Assembly (NCBI GenBank): GCA_029834535.1
Contig: JAQMWT010000546.1
Location: 1 to 64,000 of the forward strand
Direction of reading: 5' to 3'
Source: Chrysophaeum taylorii
Taxonomy: Eukaryota; Sar; Pelagophyceae; Pelagomonadales; Pelagomonadaceae
Length of the DNA stretch: 64,000 bases
The first letter of the stretch is position 1. Each line of letters starts with the position of its first letter. This document shows positions 55,393 through 64,000 of the stretch, piece by piece. The notes beneath the pieces were generated by a model. The model ran no database searches and was not told the origin of the DNA. It saw only the letters and a list, made by a program, of their open reading frames with translations. A program made the position numbers and the translations under genes.

Positions 55393-56964
55393 TTAGTTAC
55401 GACGGAACCAGCCGAAGAGACCGCGGCGGCCGGATTTCGCAGACGAGGTGATTCCCGCGCGCTGTTCGAGGTCGGCAAAAGGGAACTCGAGGTGATCGTG
55501 GGCGATGTCGAAGAAAAAGGGCTTGCAGGGGAGGGGCCGGGGTTTCGGGGGGACGTGGGCGAGGGCGAAGGGAGGGTCGAGGGTCGCGTCGACGACGAGG
55601 TGGTCCGCGCGGCGGTCGCGGAGCTGGCAGACAATTCCAGCAGCAGGAGGGGCTGGCTGGTCACTGGCCTCGGCGGCGGCGGCGGCGTGAAGCTTGCAGC
55701 GGACGAGACCGCCGCGGGCGGTGTCGCCGATTTCGGTCGCGTCCTTGGCGGAGGCGTCGTCGCCGATCGCGTCGGCCTCGAGTGCGGCGCGCTCGGAAAG
55801 ATAGGACGCGTGCTTGAAGAGGGCCGTCGCCTTATCGATCGCCGAGCGGTCGAAGAAGGTCTCGGCGAGATAGTAGCATTTTGCGGCCTTGAGGCGCGCG
55901 AGCCTCGCGTCGAGGCGCTCGCTCAGAGAGTCGTCCTCCGAGTCTTGCACTCCCGGGAGCTGCTTCATGTCGCGCGCGAGCTGCATGAGAGATTCGTAGA
56001 GGTGGACGAGGTTCTCGGCCGCCGAGGCGCTAGCGTCCTGGTTCCCTAAAAGGTGGGCTGCCGTGCGCTGGAGAGCCGCGCGCTGCCAGGCTCGCGTCCG
56101 CGCGTCGAGGACACCCTCGAGTCTCCGCGACATCAACTCGAGCTTGGTGTACTGGACCTTTGCGGCGAGGAGGCCGTCGACAGTTCGGAGGAGATCATCG
56201 AGCTCGGCGAGACGCTTCGCGATGCCCTCATCGGTCTCCGGCAGGTCGTTGAACACCGCCGGGTCAAAACTCGCCTGCCGCGGGAGTTTGAGCTGATTGC
56301 CGCACCACTCGACCGTCTCGGCCTCGGCCTCCTCCTCCACCTCGTCCTCGTAGGTAACGGTGCCCGTGAGACGATACTGGACGCGCTTCAAGGCCCCCAG
56401 AGCCTCGGCCGCGCGGCCCGTCAGCCCGAGCTTGGCGTAGTTCGCGTGCGCGACCTCCAGCGCCAAGAGAGACTCCTCGAGCCGATTCGACGTCTCGAGC
56501 GTCAAACCGCGCAGCCACGCGTCGTATGTCCGCGCCTCGACCTGCGTCGTCTCGTCGGCAACCGCCTCGCACAAACTAACGAGCTGCGCGCTCCAAATGA
56601 TCGCCTTCCTTAGCCGCTTGGCAGCCCGACGATCCTCCCGCTCCCCGACCATCTTCGAGTACTTGAGCTCGAGCGACGCTGCCCAGGCCCGCTCGGCGAG
56701 GAGCGTCGGGATCAGCAGGTGCTCCCCAGAGGTAGCCATCTCGGCGCTCACGTCCTTTCGCTGGAACGTCTTTTTTCCGTTGGTCACCTTCAACTTGTGC
56801 CGCAGCCGCGCGAGCCGCTTCGAGACGAAACGCCGGTACTCGGCGTAATTCGCCGCCTCGGCCTCCTGCCGACTACTCGCGTGACGCAGCCCGTGCTCCA
56901 TTTGCAACACCTCAATCGTCGCGTGCAGCTCGAATCGCACGGGATTCTCGCTCCTCTCACCCAT
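55393..56964 (-). CDS. SRP68: Signal recognition particle subunit SRP68
   Basis: A single exon of 523 codons from the ATG at 56964; the frame is open upstream only from a GTG. The N-terminal RNA-binding part has LQMEHGLRHASS and YRRFVSKRLARLRHKLKV followed by LLAERAWAASLELKYSKM. These are the hallmark phrases of SRP68 (glycine-less RG-type helices that bind the three-way junction of SRP RNA). The middle is a tetratricopeptide-like helical array. The end, PLPCKPFFFDIAHDHLEFPF, matches the SRP68 C-terminus that meets SRP72. SRP68 supports SRP-dependent cotranslational targeting to the ER. It is somewhat shorter than the approximately 620 residues of animal proteins. Confidence 0.93.
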   Translation of the reverse strand: MGERSENPVRFELHATIEVLQMEHGLRHASSRQEAEAANYAEYRRFVSKRLARLRHKLKVTNGKKTFQRKDVSAEMATSGEHLLIPTLLAERAWAASLELKYSKMVGEREDRRAAKRLRKAIIWSAQLVSLCEAVADETTQVEARTYDAWLRGLTLETSNRLEESLLALEVAHANYAKLGLTGRAAEALGALKRVQYRLTGTVTYEDEVEEEAEAETVEWCGNQLKLPRQASFDPAVFNDLPETDEGIAKRLAELDDLLRTVDGLLAAKVQYTKLELMSRRLEGVLDARTRAWQRAALQRTAAHLLGNQDASASAAENLVHLYESLMQLARDMKQLPGVQDSEDDSLSERLDARLARLKAAKCYYLAETFFDRSAIDKATALFKHASYLSERAALEADAIGDDASAKDATEIGDTARGGLVRCKLHAAAAAEASDQPAPPAAGIVCQLRDRRADHLVVDATLDPPFALAHVPPKPRPLPCKPFFFDIAHDHLEFPFADLEQRAGITSSAKSGRRGLFGWFRRN

Positions 56965-57366
56965 CGCCGAGGAGATCGATCCACACTCGAACCGAACCCT
57001 CGACACGAATGAATAGAGTCTAGTCCAACGGAATTACTATTATTATGGTGGGAATCCATCCAGAACTACGAATGGTGAACAATGGTAAACGGAAGTTCGA
57101 AGGAAGAGAGAGGTCATCAATCAATCATCACGGCGGTACATCAAAAAGCCACGAGCATAGAACCGAGCAGCGCCGCGATGCTTGGTGTTTTCTATCGCGA
57201 AATGAAATGAACACACGCCTCTTTCCGAATCCCCCGGATCCTAGGCCCAGTATATAACCCAAACACGCCCGAGAGCCGGCTGGTGGCATTGTTCACACGC
57301 GTGCGTGCGCTGGGACTTCCAAGCCGGTTGAGGTAGTGCCGACACTTAGAACAGGAGACATGCTTT
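56965..57366. other. Spacer between SRP68 start and the hypothetical gene
   Basis: No gene was seen. It contains the SRP68 promoter side. The hypothetical gene ends at its right edge. Confidence 0.5.
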
Positions 57367-57975
57367 TCAGGCGGCGGCGGCGGGGTTGCAGAACAAGGAA
57401 CAGATGCCGCAGGGTCGGGTCTGTTGTTCTTGCGGTGGGGGCAGTGGCCGGGGGGTGTCGGCTGAGGGCACGCGGCGCACGTCGGCTTCCTTCGCGGGGA
57501 CTGGCGCCGTGTCCCCATCGACAAGAGAGGTGATGTGCGACTCAGCACCGACATCCGCGACAGGACGCACCCCACGCGAGCAGACATTCTCGCTCCGTCG
57601 TCGAAATGTGACGTGCTCGGCCGGGTCAACGGGAATTGGCCGGTGATCGGTCGATAACGGCGGCGACCGGGTTGCCGACTCGGGATAGTCGTCCTGCTCA
57701 TCCCATGCCGTTTTCTTGAGCTTCGAGGGGGTCACAAAATCCTGCCGCTCCTGGAACCCCTCCTCCTTGTCTGCCGCGGGCTCGCTCATCGTCGTCTCGG
57801 TCCCGTAGTCCTCGTCTTCCTGGAAGAAGTCGGACGTAGCTGGCACCATGCGCAACGGCGCTTGGCTTCCAGTGCGCACGCGTTGGACCACGTGTGGAGC
57901 GTGAATCGCGCCGTCTTGTCGCGCAATTACACTTCCGGTACTTGCTACGCTCTCGCGCTCCTCAACCTTGGCCAT
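57367..57975 (-). CDS. Hypothetical disordered acidic protein with C-terminal Cys cluster
   Basis: An ATG-started ORF of 202 codons with no recognised family. The text is low-complexity and charged (Glu/Asp/Ser/Pro/Arg rich), which predicts disorder. It ends in P-C-G-I-C-S-L-F-C-N-P, a cysteine cluster that could be lipid-modified or bind metal. A cluster of TGACG motifs lies 130-280 bp upstream of its ATG, which favours a real promoter here. It could also be a chance ORF in GC-rich DNA. Confidence 0.4.
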   Translation of the reverse strand: MAKVEERESVASTGSVIARQDGAIHAPHVVQRVRTGSQAPLRMVPATSDFFQEDEDYGTETTMSEPAADKEEGFQERQDFVTPSKLKKTAWDEQDDYPESATRSPPLSTDHRPIPVDPAEHVTFRRRSENVCSRGVRPVADVGAESHITSLVDGDTAPVPAKEADVRRVPSADTPRPLPPPQEQQTRPCGICSLFCNPAAAA

Positions 57976-58102
57976 TGGCGCGAGACACAGACAGATTGCA
58001 CGAAAAAGTAGGCACCAAGGTCACAAAGGTCGGGGCTTCTGCGTGATATCAAACGGCTCATTTTTGAATCACCGCACGAACCTTCCTGTTTCAGGGCTGC
58101 AC

Positions 58103-58245
58103 CTTGACGTCAAGTTCGTCAAAATGTTGACGTAAAAAACGGCCGTTAAGTGTTGACGTTGACTTTTATGTGACTTGACGGAACCACCACCACTTTTGGC
58201 GAGCTGGTCACGGTCACGGGATTTTACGTGACGTCGTCGGCGATG
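58103..58245. promoter_or_regulatory. Cluster of TGACG (bZIP/CRE-type) motifs
   Basis: Six TGACG cores occur within about 145 bp. One is in the perfect palindrome CTTGACGTCAAG (58103-58114), the consensus CRE/bZIP site; another is TACGTGACGTCG near 58222. TGACGTCA is a well-known bZIP target. Which gene it serves is inferred: the hypothetical gene at 57975 on the minus strand is nearest. Confidence 0.5.
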
Positions 58246-58974
58246 ACGGAATCGGCTCCAGTGCAAGCAATCGACCTTTTCAATAATACCTTCTACCCTC
58301 ACCTTTCAAATCTACGAGCCGCGCGCATACACATCCGGGCGCCCCAATTCAGCAGTCGGCTTTTAAAAACCTTATTCTCTCTCCGACTTTTTTTGCGCGT
58401 ACCACCGCACTCTCCATTTTATCATTCGAATCAACAAAAAGCATTCTCGATTCCTTGATGGCAGCGATCCAAAATGTCGTTAATGTCGCCTATGCTGAAC
58501 TCACTGTGGCTGCAGACACCGCAACAGACCAAAGACAGCGCAAAAAAAAGGGTCTAGCGGGATAGCAGCGAACAGGAGAACGGCGGCGGCAAACAGCTCA
58601 CTTAGCAACTTCGGCGTTCCCCACCTTACCGAAACCGCGTTGTGTGTGTGGGCCTTGTTTCTACAGATAGTCAACTACTCAGATGCCTATTCATTCGCTT
58701 GTTTTTCCTAACGATATGCTCAGATCGCTCGCATCGACGTCACGCTGGGGATTCATTCATAAGCAGGCGACTCGCGCCGCCGCCTTAGGGTGGGGGCGGT
58801 GCGCCGAAGCGACCGACGCCCGGTAATGGAAGGCGTGCCCGGTCGAGTACACAACGTCGAAAGCATAATAATGTTAGGTTCGGCACCCCGCTTTCAAGAT
58901 CAAAGGTGCCAAAGAAAACCGGGATTTTCCCCAAGGTCGGGAAAAAAATCTCGGGGGTTCCTCGGTGGTGCTCG
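58246..58974. other. Intergenic left of the RsmE gene
   Basis: No ORF with recognisable motifs. The right part (about 58790-58974) is the 3' flank of the minus-strand methyltransferase gene. Confidence 0.5.
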
Positions 58975-59899
58975 TCACGAGCGCCTATCTCGAAGGGCAG
59001 CGAGGATGGCGACGGCCGCGATGGCGGCAGTCTCCGCGCGAAGGACGTTAGGGCCAAGAGACACCTTCTTCGCAGTTGGCACGGAAAGTTCGAGATCGGC
59101 GAGGTCGCGGTCCGAGAAGCCACCCTCCGGTCCAACGAGGACGGCGATGCCGCCAGGGCGCGCGCGACTAGCCGCATCGAGAAGATGGGGTCGACCAGGC
59201 TCTCGCTCGAGGCAGACGTACAAGGGGACGTCGAGGCGCAGGTCCCGGAGCGGCACGGGTGCGTAGAGGAGCGGGACTCTGAGACGTTCGCTCTGCTCTG
59301 CGGCCTCGACCTGGCGGCGGCGAGTGATGGCGACACAAAGAAACGCACGGCCGCCGGGGAGATCGGCTCGTCGCCAAGCGCGGCGACCGCGGCCTTTTCG
59401 GTGAACTCGGTGCGGACCGCGCGAAGCGCCGTCGCACCGAGCTCGACAGCCTTCTCCACGAGGAGCGAGGTCCTCTTCTTTCCTGGCGCGAGCTACCGAC
59501 GCAAAGAACGGGGCTCACGCAGAGGGGCGAAGACGAGTTCGAGCGGGGCTTGCGGGCAGGGCGGCGCGCCTGTGAGTCGTGTCACCACCGTCGCGCTGTC
59601 TTCACCGCACGCGTCGATTTGAGGGGCGAGAGCCAGGCCGACGCACGTCGCCCCGTGCCGCGGAACTCGAGCGATGCAGCATACTCGCCCATCATCTCGC
59701 CAAAGACTCTCACCACGTCGCCGTCGCGCAGGCGCATGACCCGCGACACGTAGTGGAACTGTTCCGCGTTCAACTCGATCCATTCGCCTCCGAATTCCGT
59801 CGGCCCAGGGACGCCGTCGCCAACCCACAGCCGCGGCGCGCGGTCATATACCGAGACCGCTCCGACGGCGCTCGCAACCATAACTAACCAATCAATCAT
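58975..59899 (-). CDS. rsmE: RsmE-family 16S rRNA m3U1498 methyltransferase
   Basis: Four exons (59899-59647, 59569-59519, 59482-59349, 59310-58975) joined across introns of 77, 36 and 38 bp give 257 residues, close to the usual 240-250. The N-terminal PUA-like part reads RAPRLWV ... HYVSRVMRLRDGDVVRVF. The SPOUT/trefoil-knot part has VEKAVELGATAL (start of the knot domain), VEAAEQSERLRVP, VGPEGGFSDRDL (SAM-binding loop) and LGPNVLRAETAAIAA, all standard RsmE phrases. The bacterial enzyme methylates N3 of U1498 of small-subunit rRNA. In an alga the likely target is the plastid or mitochondrial ribosome. The hydrophobic 16-residue N-terminal extension could be a targeting signal. Confidence 0.93.
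59311..59646 (-). other. Three micro-introns of the RsmE gene (77, 36 and 38 bp)
   Basis: The introns are 59570-59646 (donor GTGCGTCGG), 59483-59518 (GTGAGCCCC) and 59311-59348 (GTGCGTTTC), each ending in CAG. All frame changes add up, and each splice restores contiguous RsmE family text (GTGRR-APP, APLR-KKRTS and SPAA-VEAAEQ). At 36 and 38 bp, two of them are near the lower limit known for spliceosomal introns. Confidence 0.88.
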
Positions 59900-60894
59900 G
59901 CTGCTATAGGGTAACTGATAGCAACACAAAAGTATCTTAGGGTATCGCACACACGCTGAGTCCGCGCTTTGCCATTTTGGTGGTGTTCTAGGCTAGTAGT
60001 GTTCGGCGTATAATGACACTATTAATGTGCGAGAGTACTGAGCAAATGAGATCCAACCGGAAAATAATTCGGAGAGCGGCCATGAGCTTGCGGAGGTGGG
60101 AACCGGGGGATCCGAAGCACCACCGAGTGCCACGGACGCGATCTTCGAAACCAGAAGCGCACCCCGATCGCCGGAGCGAGCATCGGCCAGGCCAACTCGG
60201 GCAACAGATGGGTGTAACAACTGTTTCTTGAAGCTCAATTTGACCCAGGCCCGGCTGAGCCGGCTCGCCGGCGCCGGGTAAAATTCTTGGATTGGAGGGC
60301 GAGGACATAATTTCGAGTCACACTAGTTAAATAGTAGTTTGAGTAAAGAGGACATAATTTCGAGTCACACTAGTTAAATAGTAGTTTGAGTAAAGCTGTG
60401 GGGGAGGGAAGTCGTGTCGTGTCGTGTCGTGTCGTGTCGTGTCGTGTCGTGTGCTGCTGCCTTCGTGGGGGCTTGGGTACTAGCGGCCCTTTCAGGCGCT
60501 CCTTGATATCCCATTAGTTTTGTCTTGTATTTTTTTCGATAGCCGCCTGCGTAGAATGGTGGACCGAATTTGTTTGGGTAATGTGGCGTCATGCCGGCCC
60601 ACCTCCCTCCCGCATGGTGGTAGGGGAGTATAGAATAAGTTAATAAATTAGTTACTAGGCGGGTATCCAGAATTTTCTGGGATATCCAGAATATTTTTTT
60701 CGTCGAGGGGTGTTCGAGTGTGCTACGCTGGGTTGGACCCCGCCGCAGGCACAGAACGGGCTCCTTGAGCCGAAGACTGGTGCTGCGAGCGCACTCGACG
60801 TCTACGGCGGAGGTGGAGCAGGACGAGGAGAAGGGCGAGGCAGACGAAGAGCGCATACCTGCGCGATCATCATCAAATCACCATCTTCTTCTTC
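59900..60894. other. Intergenic between RsmE and GT47 genes, with small tandem repeats
   Basis: A 47-bp unit is exactly duplicated in tandem (60301-60347 and 60348-60394). It is followed by a GTCGT pentanucleotide run (about 60411-60450). Two overlapping ORFs (plus at 60710, minus ending 60374) have no recognised motifs; the minus one owes part of its length to the pentanucleotide run. No gene is called. Confidence 0.6.
60301..60394. repeat. Exact tandem duplication of a 47-bp unit
   Basis: Two identical copies, each starting GAGGACATAATTTCGAGTCA, lie head to tail, so the duplication is recent. Confidence 0.95.
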
Positions 60895-62446
60895 TCAACA
60901 CAATGGGGGGGGATGCACGCACCAGACGACGACGCTCTCAATGAGCCAAAGCCAGGGATCGAGCTCAGGTAGAACCGTTTGGGCAGCAGCCACGGCGGTA
61001 GACTTGGCGGCCACGGCGGCGGCGTCGTCCGCGGCTGGTGGCGGCCTAGGTTGTGGGGGAATTGCGCCGCGGGATACGGCCTGCGGCGGCGGGTCGTAGG
61101 TGTCGTAGTCGATAAAGACGTGGTCCGCGCGCTGGTTGGTATCGATGTACTTGTAGAGCGAAGTGCGGAAGGTAGTTTTAATCATATCGCCGTCCTTTAG
61201 GAATTCGTCGTTGACTTTGACGAGGAGGTCGTGGCGGCGCGCGACGCTCTCGTGGTCCGTCGGGAGGAGAGCGAGGAAGTCGCTGAAAGTGTCCATTTCG
61301 ACGACGGCTCGCTCGGGGATGCGCACCACAATTTGCTCCCAGTCGATCAAGTTCTCAAACGGGAGCGTGAGGCCGTCGGCGACGACGACGGGGATGGCAC
61401 CCGCGCCTACCGCCTCCAAGAAGCGAAAGCTCCAGCGCTCGTCGCCACGAGGCACGAGAGCGAACTGCGTGTCGAGGAGGTCGTCGTATTTGGCGACGAT
61501 CTCGTCGGACGAGAAGCGACCGCGCTGCTTCTGGATGCAGTTGAACTCGACGCCGTCCGGCAAGCCGGGTCGCGGTTCGTTGCCGTAGTTTTGCTTGTTG
61601 ACGAGGTTGAAGAGGCGATTGAGCTCGCCGCGGACCGAGTAATTCAAATACCACTCGTGGGCGTGGTGCTTGGACGGGCACTTGCCCTGGAACGTCAGAA
61701 GGTGTTTGTGAGGCCAAGAGCGCGAGCCTCGGTAGCGCCACGCGTGATAGATCGTGCTCGCGAGTTCGCCGGGGATCGTGACGCCGGGGAGGCGGTGGTC
61801 CGGGTACGCGAGGATCATGCCCGTCAAATCTGACGGCGTTGTGATCAAACGACGAGGAGAAATTGGATTCGCGCGCACCGTGGCCGATCCAGACGACGTC
61901 CGTGCGGTTGCGAATCAGCGCGTCGACGAGCGGCGGGCAACGATACTCCCAGCCGCAGAAGGTCGGCTTGAAGAACACGAGCTGCGGAAACATCATCACG
62001 ACACGGGGCTGACGCACGTATGGCGAGTTGGCGCGTCGCCGCGGGAGCAGCGCGAATCTTTCGAAGACGCGGAGCGCCACGCCGCGTAGGTCCCATTTCT
62101 CGCGGCCCACGAGATGGTCCCTCAGGTAGAACGCCGGAAACCCCCAATACGTGTCGGTGATGATCGATCCCGGGACGTTCGACCGGACTGACCCGCCCTT
62201 TCTCTGGTGCCCGCCCTCGCCGTCATTCAACGCCCAACACTCGGGCTCGTCCCAGCACGTGCTGCGCGCGCCCCGAGGAGGACATTCACACTGGCGACAA
62301 GCGACACGACACTCACGGTGGCCCCCAGTCGCTCGCGGCGCCGAGCACCCCGCAAGCGAACACCAATCCACGAAGAAGAAACCAACATTCCATTGCCACA
62401 GGAGCTCGCAAATTAAACGGTCAGTAAAAGTTGTGTATGCCGTCAT
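60895..62446 (-). CDS. Exostosin-like glycosyltransferase (GT47), copy A
   Basis: Exons 62446-61879 and 61829-60895 join over a 49-bp intron, giving 500 residues. The core reads RGRFSSDEIVAKYDDLLDTQ, then FALVPRGDERWSFRFLEAVG, then GAIPVVVADGLTLPFENLID, the exostosin/GT47 signature. Members transfer glucuronate, galactose or similar sugars to cell-surface polysaccharides in the Golgi. The N-terminal part is Cys-rich with a short hydrophobic stretch (NVGFFFVDW) that could be a weak anchor. Its ATG overlaps the stop codon of the LRR ORF upstream (ATGA), so the true start or gene boundary is uncertain. A close paralog starts at 63471 on the other strand. Confidence 0.82.
61830..61878 (-). other. 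Intron of GT47 copy A (49 bp)
   Basis: Donor GTGCGCGCG, acceptor AACGCCGTCAG. Splicing joins VVWIGH to DLTGMILAYP, which aligns with IIWVGH-DLGGMKLHHP of the uninterrupted paralog at the right edge. Confidence 0.9.
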
Positions 62447-63426
62447 CGGTCGTCGACCGAAACGCAGCAGGCAACGAGGCGACTCTGCAAGATGGCACCC
62501 TGGGTTCTCGGTTCTCGGAACGCGTTCTTGTTGAGGAAGAGGGCTTTTAGGGGTAGTTGAGCGAGTGCCTCGGTTGGGATTGTCCCAGAGAGGTTGTTTT
62601 GGCAGAGGTCGAGATGTGTGAGCCCCTTGAGACGGGCGACGGTGGCTACCGCGAGGTCGCCAGCAAGCTGGTTGGTATGAAGCACGAGACGCTTGAGAGT
62701 GGGGCAGTCGGCGCGGAGGTGGAGTAAATCAAAGAAGTTTGCGCCGAGACGAACGTCGCGGAGTCGGCCGCAGCCGACGACGAGGTCGTGGGGCAAAGCA
62801 GGCCCGATTAAGCGGTTAGTGTGGAGATCAAGAACCTCGAGCTTTGTCAGATCGCCAAGTAGAGTTGGAAGGGGTCCGACCAGGCGGTTCTTACCCAAAC
62901 GCAGCTCGACGAGCCGGCGGTAGGCGCCAAGCTGGGGCGGGACAGGACCGGTGAACCGATTGCCGGACAAGTCGAGGGTCTGGAGCGCAGCGCAGGACGC
63001 CGGCATTACGTCGACGAGCGCTTCGCGGAATGCGTTGTTCGGGAGCTCGAGACGCATTAGGGACCCGAGTAAAGACACGGCGACGCGGGGAAACGGCCCG
63101 GCGCGCCCGAGCGAGTTTCCGGGGAGTCTCAGTTCGACGACGGTCTGCGTGATTCTTTCCGAATCGTCCGATTGCATCGACGACAGGAGGGCGCTCTTGA
63201 TGAGCGACTTTTTTTCTTTTTTTTTCTCCTGGGCTACCACCACGTGCGTACGCGTCTTGACGCCAACGCACGCGCACATCGGCTCGCCTTTTGGAAGACT
63301 GTCCCACCCCGTCGATTGCTTCCAGAGCCGCCAGTCGCTTGTGGTCGAAAACGCGCACAATGCGCGGACGTCCTCTTCCAAATCAACAAGTCGTCGTGAC
63401 GAAGAAGAAGAAGAAGAAGAAGCCAT
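62443..63426 (-). CDS. Plant-type leucine-rich-repeat protein
   Basis: An ORF of 327 codons from the ATG at 63426 (in-frame GTG upstream). After a Ser-run and a LVDLEEDVRALCAFSTTSDW cap-like segment comes a run of plant-type LRRs. Examples are LQTLDLSGNRFTGPVPPQL, LVELRLGKNRLVGPLPTLLG, LEVLDLHTNRLIGP and LTHLDLCQNNLSGTIPTE. Between the cap and the first repeat is a Lys-rich insert (residues about 65-95) that could be an unrecognised intron. No kinase or transmembrane domain follows. It sits between two divergent GT47 genes; its start is only 44 bp from the plus-strand copy. Confidence 0.8.
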   Translation of the reverse strand: MASSSSSSSSRRLVDLEEDVRALCAFSTTSDWRLWKQSTGWDSLPKGEPMCACVGVKTRTHVVVAQEKKKEKKSLIKSALLSSMQSDDSERITQTVVELRLPGNSLGRAGPFPRVAVSLLGSLMRLELPNNAFREALVDVMPASCAALQTLDLSGNRFTGPVPPQLGAYRRLVELRLGKNRLVGPLPTLLGDLTKLEVLDLHTNRLIGPALPHDLVVGCGRLRDVRLGANFFDLLHLRADCPTLKRLVLHTNQLAGDLAVATVARLKGLTHLDLCQNNLSGTIPTEALAQLPLKALFLNKNAFREPRTQGAILQSRLVACCVSVDDR

Positions 63427-63470
63427 CGACGACACGGGCGTTACTGAGAAACAGGTCCGTTGAATTGCCC

Positions 63471-64000
63471 ATGCGAATTGCCGCGGCCCTTATTAAGGCC
63501 GTGTCGTCGTGGCAGGTCGTCATCGCTGCCTGGGACAAGCCAGATTGCTGGTTCGAACCTTCTTGCTTCGCGCTCAAGTCGGGAGAGTTCGGCCCGCAGA
63601 GGCGGGGCGGGAAGCGGCCACCCTTCAACAGCCTCTCCGGCCTCATCGGCGACACTTTCTATGGATACCCAATGTTTTACGTTCGAAATCACCTCGAGGG
63701 TCGCGCGAAATGGGATGCCCGCGGCATAAATCTGACCGTCTACGAAAAGTTTGTGACGCTGCCCCCGCGCAGCGCGGCGAGCCCGTACCTGCTCGTCTTC
63801 AAGCCGACGTTCTGCGGGTGGGCAAAGCTGTGCCCGCCGCTCGTCGAGGACCTCATCGCCAATCGCACCGACATCATTTGGGTCGGCCACGACCTCGGCG
63901 GTATGAAACTCCACCACCCGGGGTTGGTACTGCCAGGCGTCACCATCCCCGGGGAGCTCGCGACTACCATCTTCCACGCCTGGCGCTTTAGGGGCAAGCC
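63471..64000 (+). CDS. Exostosin-like glycosyltransferase (GT47), copy B, cut by the right edge
   Basis: An open frame from the ATG at 63471 runs off the window after about 176 codons. It aligns with copy A throughout: CWFEPSC region, GDTFYGYPMFYVRNHLEG, VFKPTFCGWAKLCPPLVEDL, then NRTDIIWVGHDLGG and LPGVTIPGELATTIFHAWRF. It has no intron where copy A has one. The catalytic core lies beyond the window. Only the N-terminal half of the GT47 protein can be judged. Confidence 0.8.
   Translation, partial: MRIAAALIKAVSSWQVVIAAWDKPDCWFEPSCFALKSGEFGPQRRGGKRPPFNSLSGLIGDTFYGYPMFYVRNHLEGRAKWDARGINLTVYEKFVTLPPRSAASPYLLVFKPTFCGWAKLCPPLVEDLIANRTDIIWVGHDLGGMKLHHPGLVLPGVTIPGELATTIFHAWRFRGK

Noticed and set aside
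60275-60300. Short AAATTCTTGGATT match to 18S rRNA
   Set aside because: Only about 13 bases match; the flanks do not resemble small-subunit rRNA.
60374-60856. 160-codon minus-strand ORF left of GT47 copy A
   Set aside because: Its C-terminal part comes from the GTCGT pentanucleotide run; the rest has no recognised family.

Overview
The window is nuclear DNA from a eukaryote, most likely a plastid-bearing stramenopile (heterokont) alga, perhaps pelagophyte-like. Three things point that way. The gene content is eukaryotic (SEC23, SRP68, a P5A ATPase, peptide N-glycanase, GT8 and GT47 glycosyltransferases). Seven genes can be put together only by removing very short GT-AG introns, 36-77 bp, many with a GTGCGT or GTGAGT donor. 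One protein (46.3 kb) starts with a signal peptide followed by an A-F-I-P-P motif, the bipartite plastid-targeting signature of algae with secondary red plastids. The coding DNA is strongly GC-rich, so most genes carry long spurious ORFs in the other frames. Species assignment is inference.

Layout. 0-5 kb: old, broken Ty1/copia-type LTR-retrotransposon debris with a diverged tandem duplication, in AT-richer DNA. 5-6 kb: non-coding. 6034-9108: a decayed pogo-like DDE DNA transposon with matching terminal inverted repeats and flanking TA dinucleotides. 9.1-10.9 kb: no convincing gene. 10978-32045: one gene with two micro-introns encoding a predicted 6,992-residue modular polyketide synthase. 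It has an adenylation loading domain, five ketosynthases, seven carrier domains, two DH-like regions, an HSDL2-type SDR, a flavin monooxygenase, a ketoreductase and a terminal thioesterase. I found no acyltransferase domain, so extender loading must occur in trans. 32.65-34.1 kb: a membrane-anchored GT8 glycosyltransferase. 34.1-37.3 kb: three tandem copies of an approximately 1,083-bp unit carrying an already dead Helitron helicase fragment.

37.4-64 kb is a dense block of conserved cellular genes: SEC23 (COPII coat), a P5A ATPase (minus), a plastid-type protein consisting of an SRP54 M domain only, a COMT-like methyltransferase (minus), peptide N-glycanase with a C-terminal PUB domain (minus), an alpha/beta hydrolase, a TRAF-type zinc-finger protein, SRP68 (minus), a disordered hypothetical protein (minus), an RsmE-family rRNA methyltransferase with three micro-introns (minus), and a GT47 exostosin / LRR / GT47 group that runs off the right edge. 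SEC23, SRP68, SRP54-M, the P5A ATPase and the glycanase all belong to protein targeting, ER quality control or secretion.

The main candidate for an undescribed system is the AT-less polyketide synthase. Its domain order is A-ACP-KS-DH-x-ACP-KS-DH*-x-ACP-ACP-SDR-x-KS-ACP-KS-FMO-KR-ACP-KS-ACP-TE. No tRNA, rRNA or CRISPR array was recognised.
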